From positions 310,001-374,000 of the forward strand of contig DATEMU010000012.1 of the NCBI GenBank assembly GCA_035275405.1: a stretch of 64,000 bases of DNA, given 5' to 3'. The notes beneath the pieces are model-generated. The model did no database searches and was not told the DNA's origin. It saw nothing but the letters and a program-made list of their open reading frames with translations. Numbering within the stretch: the stretch's first letter is position 1; each line of letters opens with the position of its first letter. This document shows, piece after piece, positions 46,201 through 52,843 of this stretch. This stretch comes from Phycisphaerae bacterium (GTDB lineage Bacteria > Planctomycetota > Phycisphaerae > UBA1845 > UTPLA1). The translations under genes and the position numbers were made by a program.

Positions 46201-46365
46201 TTCGTAGAGTTTCACCGGTACCAGCCGACGGCGGCGAATAGCGAACGATGGCAACCCTCGATCGCCACCGTACTTGCGCCAGCAAAATTTTTTCGGGATT
46301 AGCCCGTTGCGCCGCTCCGATCCAACAGACTAATGGGCCATGCAACCCTCCTCGGCGTAGCCATA

Positions 46366-46483
46366 GGGAGGGCGAGGCTCCCGCCGAGCCGCGAATTGAG
46401 GAGATGAATCTATGAAACACATGACCCTGCCCATGATCGGAATTGCGGCGTTCTGGTTGAGTTGCAGCCAAGCCCCGCCGCCC
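46366..46483 (+). repeat. 118-base direct repeat, copy 1 (leader, ribosome binding site and lipoprotein signal)
   Basis: Starts with GGGAGGGCGAGGCTCCCGCC (family C hairpin), then GCGAATTGAGGAGATGA with the ribosome binding site, then the first 24 codons of a lipoprotein gene. Copy 2 is at 46724-46841 with identical spacing (46 bases from repeat start to ATG) and about 85% identity by eye. Confidence 0.8.
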
Positions 46484-46675
46484 CAATCGGCAACGCCGCG
46501 CGCACCGCAAACGAAATCCGCCGATCCGGTCCGGGATTCCAACTACGTCGGCGTATCGGTGGCGGGGAAGGTGCCGGAGGAAGTGCCGACGCTGGTCAAC
46601 ACGATCGTCGCGAAATACGTGGATAAGGTCAACCAGCTGCAGAAGGACACGAATCGCAAAACGGGAGCAAAGTAG
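46412..46675 (+). CDS. Small lipoprotein, Wzz-like fragment suspected
   Basis: The 87 aa start with a lipoprotein signal ending FWLSC (Cys 18). After a Pro-rich linker comes VSVAGKVPEEVPTLVNTIVA followed by KYVDKV. By eye this matches the strand-helix region (xxVS.....P..A..lvN.i...Y) of the Wzz/GumC periplasmic domain in exopolysaccharide co-polymerases. That resemblance is inference from pattern memory. A GAGGAG site precedes ATG 46412. The next gene has the same leader and signal. The protein could be a lipid-anchored fragment of such a polymerase partner. Confidence 0.7.
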   Translation: MKHMTLPMIGIAAFWLSCSQAPPPQSATPRAPQTKSADPVRDSNYVGVSVAGKVPEEVPTLVNTIVAKYVDKVNQLQKDTNRKTGAK

Positions 46676-46701
46676 GGCAGGTCGAGTCTTCGAGACCTGC
46701 C
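46676..46701. terminator. Hairpin directly after the small lipoprotein gene
   Basis: GGCAGGTC (46676-46683) and GACCTGCC (46694-46701) pair perfectly across GAGTCTTCGA, one base behind the stop codon. It may separate the two lipoprotein genes transcriptionally, or be a further repeat family. Confidence 0.5.
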
Positions 46702-46723
46702 ATGACTCTGTTCGAAACCCCTC

Positions 46724-46841
46724 GGGAGGGCGAGGCTCCCGCCGAGTTGCGAATTGAGGAGATGATCCTATGAAACGCATGACGCTCCCAATGATCGGAA
46801 TCGCGGCACTTGGGTTTTCGTGCAGCCAGGCCCCGCCGCCA
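46724..46841 (+). repeat. 118-base direct repeat, copy 2
   Basis: Same order as copy 1: family C hairpin, GCGAATTGAGGAGATGA, ATG and lipoprotein signal codons, ending at the same Pro-rich linker. The two copies give the two neighbouring lipoproteins nearly the same leader and signal peptide. Confidence 0.8.
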
Positions 46842-47927
46842 CAGCCCGCAGCGCCGCCGCCCCCGTCGACTCAACCAGCCGACGGCCCGGAAGCAAGGCG
46901 CGCGCAGCTCCGAGCGGAGGAAACCGAGTTGGCCACAAAGGCCGATTCACTCAAGAAAAAGTACGAGGAATTGGAAAGAAACAAGGAAGCGACTCTTTCC
47001 GCGATCGATGCAGCGCTGAGCCAATACCTCCAAAGCGGTGGCCAGCTCCATGCGGTGCGCGAAAAGATCATTGCACTGGAAGCTCGATTGTCCAGCGCGA
47101 AGATCCCTTCTGAACAAGACCGAGGCCTTGCGGAAATCTCTCAGCGCGAAACCGAAGAAAAAATCCTCACCCTGACCGCGCTCGTTACGGAACTACAGGT
47201 GGATATGTACGGCAAAAGAGCACTTTACGATGCGCTCAAGGGGGACCCCAATTCGCCGAAAAAAGCGCTTCGAGAGGCCCGCAAGAACTACCGCGAGGCC
47301 GTCGAGCAACTCCGGACCCTCAAGGAATCGCTCGCTGAAGCAAGAGCGGAGCAAATGGAATTCGACCTGCGCGAAGCAAAGCGGCGTCAACGCCCCGGCG
47401 AGCCGAAAGCCGATTCCCGCTTCCTCTCGCAAGAATCTGAGCAGACCATTTTGACATTGACGGCGTTAGTGACGCAGCTTCAAAAAGACATGCTGCGCAA
47501 GAAGGCCATCTACGATGCCCTCTCCTATGCGAAGCCGGACACACTGCCGATCACGGCCGAACTTCAGAATCTGTTGAATCAGGACCCCTTCATTAATCAA
47601 CTTGAGAACCGGCTCCACACCGCGGAGGAAAAACTCAAAGCGACGCGGAGGTTCGGCGTCAATCACCGGGTGTGCAAGGCGGCTCAGGTGGCCCGGGACG
47701 TCGCCGCCGATCGTGTCACAGAAGAGCGCGCCCGCAAGATTTCCGAGTATCACAGAGGTCAAATTGAACAAGCCAAGCGCAATTTCCTGGAGGCGCAAGA
47801 GCAATTGGTCACGTTAAAAGACCGCCTCATCGAAGCAAAAAGCAAACAAATGCAACTCGACGCCCTCGAAGCGCGGCGGCAGCGTGACGCCGCGCAGCGA
47901 GCAAAGGAGAACGCGAGTACACCATGA
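46770..47927 (+). CDS. Coiled-coil lipoprotein, GumC/Wzz-like with internal duplication
   Basis: The 385 aa start with a lipoprotein signal (lipobox GFSC) nearly identical to that of the previous gene, a Pro-rich linker, then about 330 residues of charged coiled coil. Two halves repeat: ILTLTALVTELQVDMYGKRA and ILTLTALVTQLQKDMLRKKA; likewise YREAVEQLRTLKESLAEA and FLEAQEQLVTLKDRLIEA. The segment RRFGVNHRVCKAAQVARDVA resembles the periplasmic coiled coil of GumC-type co-polymerases (inference). There are no membrane helices or kinase domain. Its stop overlaps the next gene (ATGA). Confidence 0.82.
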   Translation: MKRMTLPMIGIAALGFSCSQAPPPQPAAPPPPSTQPADGPEARRAQLRAEETELATKADSLKKKYEELERNKEATLSAIDAALSQYLQSGGQLHAVREKIIALEARLSSAKIPSEQDRGLAEISQRETEEKILTLTALVTELQVDMYGKRALYDALKGDPNSPKKALREARKNYREAVEQLRTLKESLAEARAEQMEFDLREAKRRQRPGEPKADSRFLSQESEQTILTLTALVTQLQKDMLRKKAIYDALSYAKPDTLPITAELQNLLNQDPFINQLENRLHTAEEKLKATRRFGVNHRVCKAAQVARDVAADRVTEERARKISEYHRGQIEQAKRNFLEAQEQLVTLKDRLIEAKSKQMQLDALEARRQRDAAQRAKENASTP

Positions 47928-48535
47928 CGCACAGAATCAATCGCCAACTCAGAAACGTCCTTATTCTTATTCACGGCAGCATCTTTTTCTCGATCGGCTG
48001 CGGCCCTATTGGTATTGATTGGTCGGGTTTCCTGCCGCCCACCAACATATCGAAAGAGACCACCTTCGTGGTGGAGAATAGCTCTCGTTTTTCGCAGGAT
48101 CCGAGTGATGCGTTCGCGTACGTCGTGCCGGGCGAGGTTCGTGACGATCTTTCCAAACTTTCTGGGTGTTGGGGGTCGTCCTATGTGTTTAGTTTTCTAG
48201 GAATACCAGTTCTCGGATATGACATGTACAGCTTCGATCCGTCGTCGGGAAAGATGCGGTTTCATCAACTCCAGGGCCCGAGATATATTGAACATACTGC
48301 CGATTATGTGCTCGCATCTCCGAACATGATAACCGTTCGCAACGTAGTCCATTTCTACGATGGTAAAGATCAGTATGTTACAGAGGGCCCTATTTCTGTG
48401 TTGCTGACGCTTCAAGCTGATAGGATGAAAATCGCCTTTGTATCTTTGGAAAACTCTTTTCTAGATGGAGGCTTAGGAGAACCGGACGATGTTCGGGTGC
48501 CATTGGTCTTTAAGGCCTTCGATTGCCCCGAGTAA
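47924..48535 (+). CDS. Predicted lipoprotein of unknown function
   Basis: The 203 aa start with a signal-like stretch ending IGCG (Cys near 26), so it is probably a lipoprotein. The rest is strand-rich with aromatic residues and no recognised domain. It is translationally coupled to the coiled-coil lipoprotein by an ATGA overlap, which suggests the two act together. Base composition is visibly less GC-rich than the neighbours, which may signal foreign origin or relaxed constraint. Confidence 0.78.
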   Translation: MTHRINRQLRNVLILIHGSIFFSIGCGPIGIDWSGFLPPTNISKETTFVVENSSRFSQDPSDAFAYVVPGEVRDDLSKLSGCWGSSYVFSFLGIPVLGYDMYSFDPSSGKMRFHQLQGPRYIEHTADYVLASPNMITVRNVVHFYDGKDQYVTEGPISVLLTLQADRMKIAFVSLENSFLDGGLGEPDDVRVPLVFKAFDCPE

Positions 48536-48881
48536 GCCCTGCGCACGCGATTCGGCTCTCCTCAAGCCTGCAGCCTCAAGTCTCAGGCCTTTTTTTTACA
48601 GGGATCGGCGAGCAAGAGTACAGATCAGAGTGCAGGAAAGGCGGAGGCCCCGCCGTTGCTCTCAAGCTCACGCCCGACCGCCAAAAGGCGACGGCTCGTG
48701 AGGCCGGAGGATCCGCGCCATGAGGATGAATTTCAAGTTTTTCAAGCGTTTTCAAGCACAAAAACATCGCGGCGCGCACGGTCTTCGGCTTCTTTCGGGA
48801 TCTTTCACCCAAAAGAGATGCACATGCGTTACTCGCCTTCGGCAAACGACTCATTCCGCCTTCCGATTCCCGGCCATCCCC
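48536..48881. other. Gap between the lipoprotein operon and the aminotransferase
   Basis: Holds a terminator-like element (listed separately), a stretch of CCTCAAGCC-type simple repeats at about 48560-48590, and GC-rich sequence without a gene. A 92-codon minus-strand frame at 48576-48854 lacks a ribosome binding site and family features and is not called. Confidence 0.5.
48564..48598 (+). terminator. Probable intrinsic terminator of the lipoprotein operon
   Basis: AAGCCTG and CAGGCCTT pair imperfectly (one bulge) and run into eight T, 30-60 bases after the stop at 48535. The T-run supports termination on the plus strand. Confidence 0.5.
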
Positions 48882-50066
48882 TCACGCCTTCCCCAGCAGT
48901 CCCTCCAGCCGATCCAGCCCCTTGTCGATCGTCGCCAGGCCCGTCGCGAACGACAGCCGCACGTGCGTGTCCATGCCGAACGCCCCCCCGGGCACGACGG
49001 CGACGTGCGTCTTTTCCAGGACCAGCGTACAGAACTCCGCGGAGGTGTGAACGCCGAGCCGCGAGAACGTGCCCGAGACATTGGGGAAGCAATAGAACGC
49101 CCCGGTCGGCTCGTGACAGGTCACGCCGCGCAACGCCGACAGCCGCCGGTGCATATGCCGCCCGCGTTGCTCAAACTCCCGGCGCATCTGCTCGACATGC
49201 GCCTGATCGCCCGTCAGCGCCTCGACCAGCGCGTGGTGAATGAACGTCGCCGTGCCGCTCGTCGTGTGCCCCTGCAACTTGGCCATCGCCTTGATGATCG
49301 GCGCAGGGCCCGCCGCATACCCCACCCGCCAGCCGGTCATGGCGTGCGTCTTGCTGGCCGCGTTGAAGGTGATCGTCTTGCTGAAGGCCTCGGGACTCGC
49401 CGCGGCGAAGCTCAAGTATTCGCGCTTCTTGCCATACAAAAGATTGTCGTACATCTCGTCGGAAAAGACGATGATGTCGCGACCGGACAGGACCTTGGCG
49501 ATTGCGCGGACTTCGTCCGGCGTGTAGGTGAACCCGCCGGGGTTCGATGGACTGTTGAAGACAAATACCTTCGTCCGCGGCGTCAGCGCGGCGGCGATCT
49601 GCTCGGGCCGCACGCGAAGACCATTGGTCTCCTCGCCGCGGATCGGTACAACATTGCCACCGCAGAGGTGAACCTGCTCGGGAAACGTCACCCAATACGG
49701 CACGGGCAGGATGACCTCGTCGCCGTGGTTAATGAGCGTCGCGAAGGCGAGAAAAAGCGCCTCCTTGCCGCCGACGGTCACGATGACCTGCTCCGGTGTG
49801 TAGGTGAGGTCATTCTCGCGGCGAAGCTTCTCGCACACGGCCGCCCGCGCCTCAGGTATGCCGCTGGTGGGCTTGGCGTAGCCGGTGTGACCCGCGTCGA
49901 GGGCCCGTTTGGCAGCGGCCTTGATGTGCTCGGGGGTGTCGAAGTCCGGCTCGCCCGCCCCAAAGCCGACGACATCGACGCCGGAGCGCTTCAGCTCGGC
50001 CGCCCGCGCCGCAACGGCCAGCGTCGCCGATTCGTCGATCGCTTGAACGCGTTGGGACAGTTCCAT
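48882..50066 (-). CDS. Pyridoxal-phosphate aminotransferase, aspartate-type (class I)
   Basis: A fold-type I aminotransferase of 394 aa. The PLP lysine is K239 in FNAASKTHAMTGWRVGY. Other features are GFGAGEPDFDTPEHI near the N-terminus, GYAKPTSGIPEARAAV, NSPSNPGG (Asn for the cofactor) and the C-terminal RLSFATG with the carboxylate-binding Arg. This is the pattern of aspartate aminotransferases of the AspB/AatA branch (subgroup I-gamma). It is monocistronic. The exact amino donor (Asp, or prephenate as in bifunctional relatives) cannot be settled from sequence. Confidence 0.94.
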   Translation of the reverse strand: MELSQRVQAIDESATLAVAARAAELKRSGVDVVGFGAGEPDFDTPEHIKAAAKRALDAGHTGYAKPTSGIPEARAAVCEKLRRENDLTYTPEQVIVTVGGKEALFLAFATLINHGDEVILPVPYWVTFPEQVHLCGGNVVPIRGEETNGLRVRPEQIAAALTPRTKVFVFNSPSNPGGFTYTPDEVRAIAKVLSGRDIIVFSDEMYDNLLYGKKREYLSFAAASPEAFSKTITFNAASKTHAMTGWRVGYAAGPAPIIKAMAKLQGHTTSGTATFIHHALVEALTGDQAHVEQMRREFEQRGRHMHRRLSALRGVTCHEPTGAFYCFPNVSGTFSRLGVHTSAEFCTLVLEKTHVAVVPGGAFGMDTHVRLSFATGLATIDKGLDRLEGLLGKA

Positions 50067-50088
50067 GCTTCAGTCTCAAACAGGGTGG

Positions 50089-50114
50089 CACGGTCTGACA
50101 GCAGTCAGGCCGTG
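50089..50114. repeat. Hairpin repeat, family B
   Basis: CACGGTCTGAC pairs with GTCAGGCCGTG (one G-T wobble) across AGCA, upstream of the aminotransferase and of the receiver gene. The GGTGGCACGGTCTGAC lead-in is shared with 27797-27812. Confidence 0.65.
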
Positions 50115-50141
50115 GTTCGCCCCTCTACGCACGCCATCGCC

Positions 50142-50147
50142 TATAAT
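50142..50147 (+). promoter_or_regulatory. -10 box (TATAAT) for the receiver gene
   Basis: TATAAT lies about 66 bases before the start of the receiver gene. No good -35 is visible 17 bases upstream. A transcript from here would carry a leader with AAAGGAGAAAT just before the ATG. Confidence 0.4.
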
Positions 50148-50212
50148 TCCGCCATCCTCGGCGGCGCGTGACTGTAATCGGCGCGCTGCCGACGATCAAG
50201 CAAAGGAGAAAT

Positions 50213-50650
50213 ATGGCCGCCGCAAGCGTGTTGGACGTGGGAAATTGTGATCCCGATCATGGGACGATTCAGCAGATGCTCCGTGAGAACTTCGATGTCC
50301 GCATCGACCGCGTGATGTTCGTGGACGACGCCCTCGCTCGAATGCGCGAGCAACAATACGACCTCGTGCTCTTCAACCGCCTGATTTTCGAGGACGGCAG
50401 CGAAGGGATCGAGCTATTGAAGCGGGCCAAATCCGACCCGGAGCTCAAAGACACGCCCATCATGATGATCAGCAACTTCGACGACGCCCAGGCCGCGGGC
50501 GTTGCCGCCGGCGGCGAACCCGGATTCGGCAAGAAGTCCGTATTCGCTACCTCGACCATCGAGCGGCTTTCCAAGTACCTGCCCATGAAGAATGCCGGCC
50601 CGCGCGGACGAAACACGGAAGGTTCGGAAGTCCCCATAACGGGGCATTAA
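50213..50650 (+). CDS. Receiver-like protein lacking the phospho-acceptor aspartate
   Basis: The 145 aa show a CheY-like receiver (DVGNCDPDHGTIQQML, then VLFNRL, MMISNFDD and GFGKKS) with no output domain. At the phosphorylation site the residue is N55 (LVLFNRLIFE) where working receivers have Asp, so it should be a pseudo-receiver locked or regulated by binding. ATG 50213 has AGGAGA 6 bases upstream; an in-frame GTG at 50168 is less likely. It precedes the pilin gene by 77 bases in the same direction, so a role in surface or motility control is possible but not shown. Confidence 0.8.
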   Translation: MAAASVLDVGNCDPDHGTIQQMLRENFDVRIDRVMFVDDALARMREQQYDLVLFNRLIFEDGSEGIELLKRAKSDPELKDTPIMMISNFDDAQAAGVAAGGEPGFGKKSVFATSTIERLSKYLPMKNAGPRGRNTEGSEVPITGH

Positions 50651-50727
50651 TCCGACTTGACCGGTCGCAGACGCGGCATAGGATTGGTAAGGTCATTCAC
50701 TTCGGGCGACCAAGGGGGGGCGGCATC

Positions 50728-50883
50728 GTGAAATCATTGGTCAAGAAACTCGCGGCCCAAGAAGCGGGTGTCGAGGTCGTCGAATACGCGATCCTCACCG
50801 GCATCATCGTGGTTTCCTCGCTTCTGAGCATGACGTCGATCGGCGCATGGGTATTGGTCCAATTTCAAGCCGTCGTTAATTGA
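50728..50883 (+). CDS. Flp-type pilin (51 aa)
   Basis: Too short for many gene finders. It starts at GTG 50728 after a GGGGGGG-type ribosome binding site. The product VKSLVKKLAAQEAGVEVVEY continues as AILTGIIVVSSLLSM: a short basic start, the EAGxxxxEY motif of Flp/Fap pilins, then a single hydrophobic helix. It should be an inner-membrane precursor that assembles into a thin type IVb pilus after processing before the hydrophobic stretch. No tad/cpa assembly genes are in the window, so it is either an orphan or served in trans. Confidence 0.75.
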   Translation: MKSLVKKLAAQEAGVEVVEYAILTGIIVVSSLLSMTSIGAWVLVQFQAVVN

Positions 50884-50916
50884 CGGTTTGGTCCTGAACA
50901 ACGCGGCTTTTGTCTA

Positions 50917-52212
50917 TTAATCCGAGACTTGTTTCGGATACCCATCATGCAATTCCCAATAGCCGTTCGGCTGTTTGATGAGCGGCCGCCCATGCTCCGC
51001 GCCGGGCTGGCGACGGTCGCGCAGGAGCAGGATCAGGTCGGAACTGACCGCCGGGTTGTTGTAGAAATAGTCGTGGCCGACGAGACCGTCGGAAACGCGT
51101 GCATCGATCACATCCACGTCGACGAGCCGGGCGAGGTTGCCGCGGGCCTGCCTCGGAAGTTTCAAAAGGCCCAGCGTTCCCAGCCGGATCGTGCTGTCGA
51201 AGAGATAGCGAACGATGGCCATGGCCAGGTCATCGGGCGAGGCGTAAATGGTGATGCGTTCGCAGGCCCGGTTGATGCGCTCGGCCTCCAGGCGCTGCTG
51301 GGCCACCTCCCAATCGATGTCCGGCGCGGCCAGGACGAGGTATCCGATCCGCAGCGCGGTCGCGGCGGGCTTTTCGTCCTGCGGGTTTTTCGCGTCGTAA
51401 TAGACATTGAGTTCGCGCAGGGCGCTGACCACCACATCCGCCCCGCGGCTGTGCGCGATCACGTGCACCTTGCCAAGGTTGGGAGTACCGGCCAGGGCGC
51501 GAAGAAAGTCCTTGAGGTGGTAGAGCGTGAATTCACCGGACTCACGATCATAGTTGTACCCACGCGACGAGAGACCGCTACCGGCGGGCCAACTGTAGAT
51601 GACCGGTACGCCGCGCCGGCCGAGAAAGTGCCAGAGTCCGGCCATGACACGGGCCGCATCCTCAAAACTGTAATTGAACCCGTGGACAAACACATAGACG
51701 TCCTTGTGCGGACTCTCGTCCAGGCGCTGCGCGACGAGTTCGCGGAACGACTCTTGCGCGCCGTCAAACTGCTGCTGAAGTTCGGCCAGCGCGGCAGTCT
51801 TGTCGGCTTGGGCGTCGTCGACTTTCCACGGCGTCGCCGGAAATGCCCCACGCACCTTGGCGGCCCCGACCTCAAGCGGGATAGCGCGTCGCCGAGTCGG
51901 GCGGGTCGATTCATCCACGAGCGTCGACCAGTCGTCGCCGATCGCGACCGGGCAGACGCCGAAGGTCAACGCCTCCGACCGCTTCGATCCGTAGCGCACG
52001 GGCTGATCGTCCCCATTCTCCGCCTTACGGTCCGTCGCAAAGATCACGTTGACCTCGGGAGTGCGCAACGTCGTCGGCACGTCCTCCCAGGGGTTCTTCT
52101 CCGCGTCCACGCAGATGTTGGGGGTGAGCATCAGTTGCGGAGCGCACGCGCCGATGATGAGGGCCAGTCCCGCAATCGGGACGAGTGCCATACGCCGGAA
52201 TCGATGCTGCAT
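50917..52212 (-). CDS. DUF900-type alpha/beta hydrolase lipoprotein
   Basis: The 431 aa begin with a lipoprotein signal (VPIAGLALIIGAC, Cys 22) and contain the DUF900 serine-hydrolase core: NVIFATDRK, VYVFVHGFNYSFEDAA (oxyanion region), PVIYSWPAGSG, and the nucleophile elbow HVIAHSRGADVV. The late His lies in LVGHDYFY. It should be an envelope esterase or related hydrolase. It starts 11 bases after ubiX on the same strand, so it is the last gene of the ubi operon although its role there is unclear. The start could lie upstream (52248), but the lipobox fits ATG 52212. Confidence 0.88.
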   Translation of the reverse strand: MQHRFRRMALVPIAGLALIIGACAPQLMLTPNICVDAEKNPWEDVPTTLRTPEVNVIFATDRKAENGDDQPVRYGSKRSEALTFGVCPVAIGDDWSTLVDESTRPTRRRAIPLEVGAAKVRGAFPATPWKVDDAQADKTAALAELQQQFDGAQESFRELVAQRLDESPHKDVYVFVHGFNYSFEDAARVMAGLWHFLGRRGVPVIYSWPAGSGLSSRGYNYDRESGEFTLYHLKDFLRALAGTPNLGKVHVIAHSRGADVVVSALRELNVYYDAKNPQDEKPAATALRIGYLVLAAPDIDWEVAQQRLEAERINRACERITIYASPDDLAMAIVRYLFDSTIRLGTLGLLKLPRQARGNLARLVDVDVIDARVSDGLVGHDYFYNNPAVSSDLILLLRDRRQPGAEHGRPLIKQPNGYWELHDGYPKQVSD

Positions 52213-52223
52213 GGCATGACCCC

Positions 52224-52817
52224 TTACGGATTGGCGGGCGGCTGCCACCGCGTATTCAATTCGTGCGCGACGCCGACCAGATCGCAGAGCTTTCCAGCGA
52301 CGAAATCGACGAGGTCTTCGATCTTCCCGGGCAGCATGTAATAGCCCGGAGAGGCGGGGCAGATGATCGCCCCGGCCTGTGAGAGACGGAGCATATTGCC
52401 GATCTCTATTTGCGAAAGCGGCATCTCCCGGGGCACGAGGATCAGACGCCGGGCCTCTTTCAAGTGAACGGCCGCCGCGCGGGAAATCAGGTTCGCACCC
52501 GTCCCCGCCGCAATCTCGCCGAGCGTATTACTGCTGCACGGGCAGACGATCATCCCATCCGTCAGAAATGACCCGGAGGCCAGCGGCGCGCCCACGTCGC
52601 GATAGGCGTGAATCGTGATGGTCTTGGCCTTCTCCGGTCCGACAAGACTCTCGGGCGTCGGCTTCACGATGCCCAACTCATCCTTCATCAGTCGGCGGCC
52701 GTAGGGCGAGAGAACCAGGTGAATCTCGACGTCGCCCTCGGCCAGACATTGCAGCAGCCGTCGCGCGTAAACGGCCCCACTGGCTCCGGTCACGGCGACA
52801 ACGATGCGCTTTTTCAT
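52224..52817 (-). CDS. ubiX: Flavin prenyltransferase
   Basis: It makes the prenylated FMN cofactor that UbiD needs. ATG 52817 starts MKKRIVVAVTGASGAVYARR, the classic N-terminus, and the frame upstream of it is not used. Other landmarks are CPCSSNTLGEIAAGTGANLISRAA (quoted in part, C-P-C-S-S) and LILVPREMPLS followed by the acceptor-site segment IGNMLRLSQAGAIICPASPGYY. The 197 aa fit the family. ubiD lies in the same operon four genes upstream, matching the functional link. Confidence 0.96.
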   Translation of the reverse strand: MKKRIVVAVTGASGAVYARRLLQCLAEGDVEIHLVLSPYGRRLMKDELGIVKPTPESLVGPEKAKTITIHAYRDVGAPLASGSFLTDGMIVCPCSSNTLGEIAAGTGANLISRAAAVHLKEARRLILVPREMPLSQIEIGNMLRLSQAGAIICPASPGYYMLPGKIEDLVDFVAGKLCDLVGVAHELNTRWQPPANP

Positions 52818-52843
52818 GAGACAATTCGCCTTCCGGACAGTCA

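Noticed and set aside
48576..48854. 92-codon minus-strand frame in the gap before the aminotransferase
   Set aside because: No ribosome binding site, no recognisable domain, and it runs through repeat-like sequence and a terminator.
48720..50171. Long plus-strand open frame (483 codons) over the aminotransferase
   Set aside because: Antisense shadow of a clear PLP enzyme; no ribosome binding site and Arg-rich, low-information product.
50929..52341. Long plus-strand open frame (470 codons) over the hydrolase gene
   Set aside because: Antisense shadow of the DUF900-type hydrolase.
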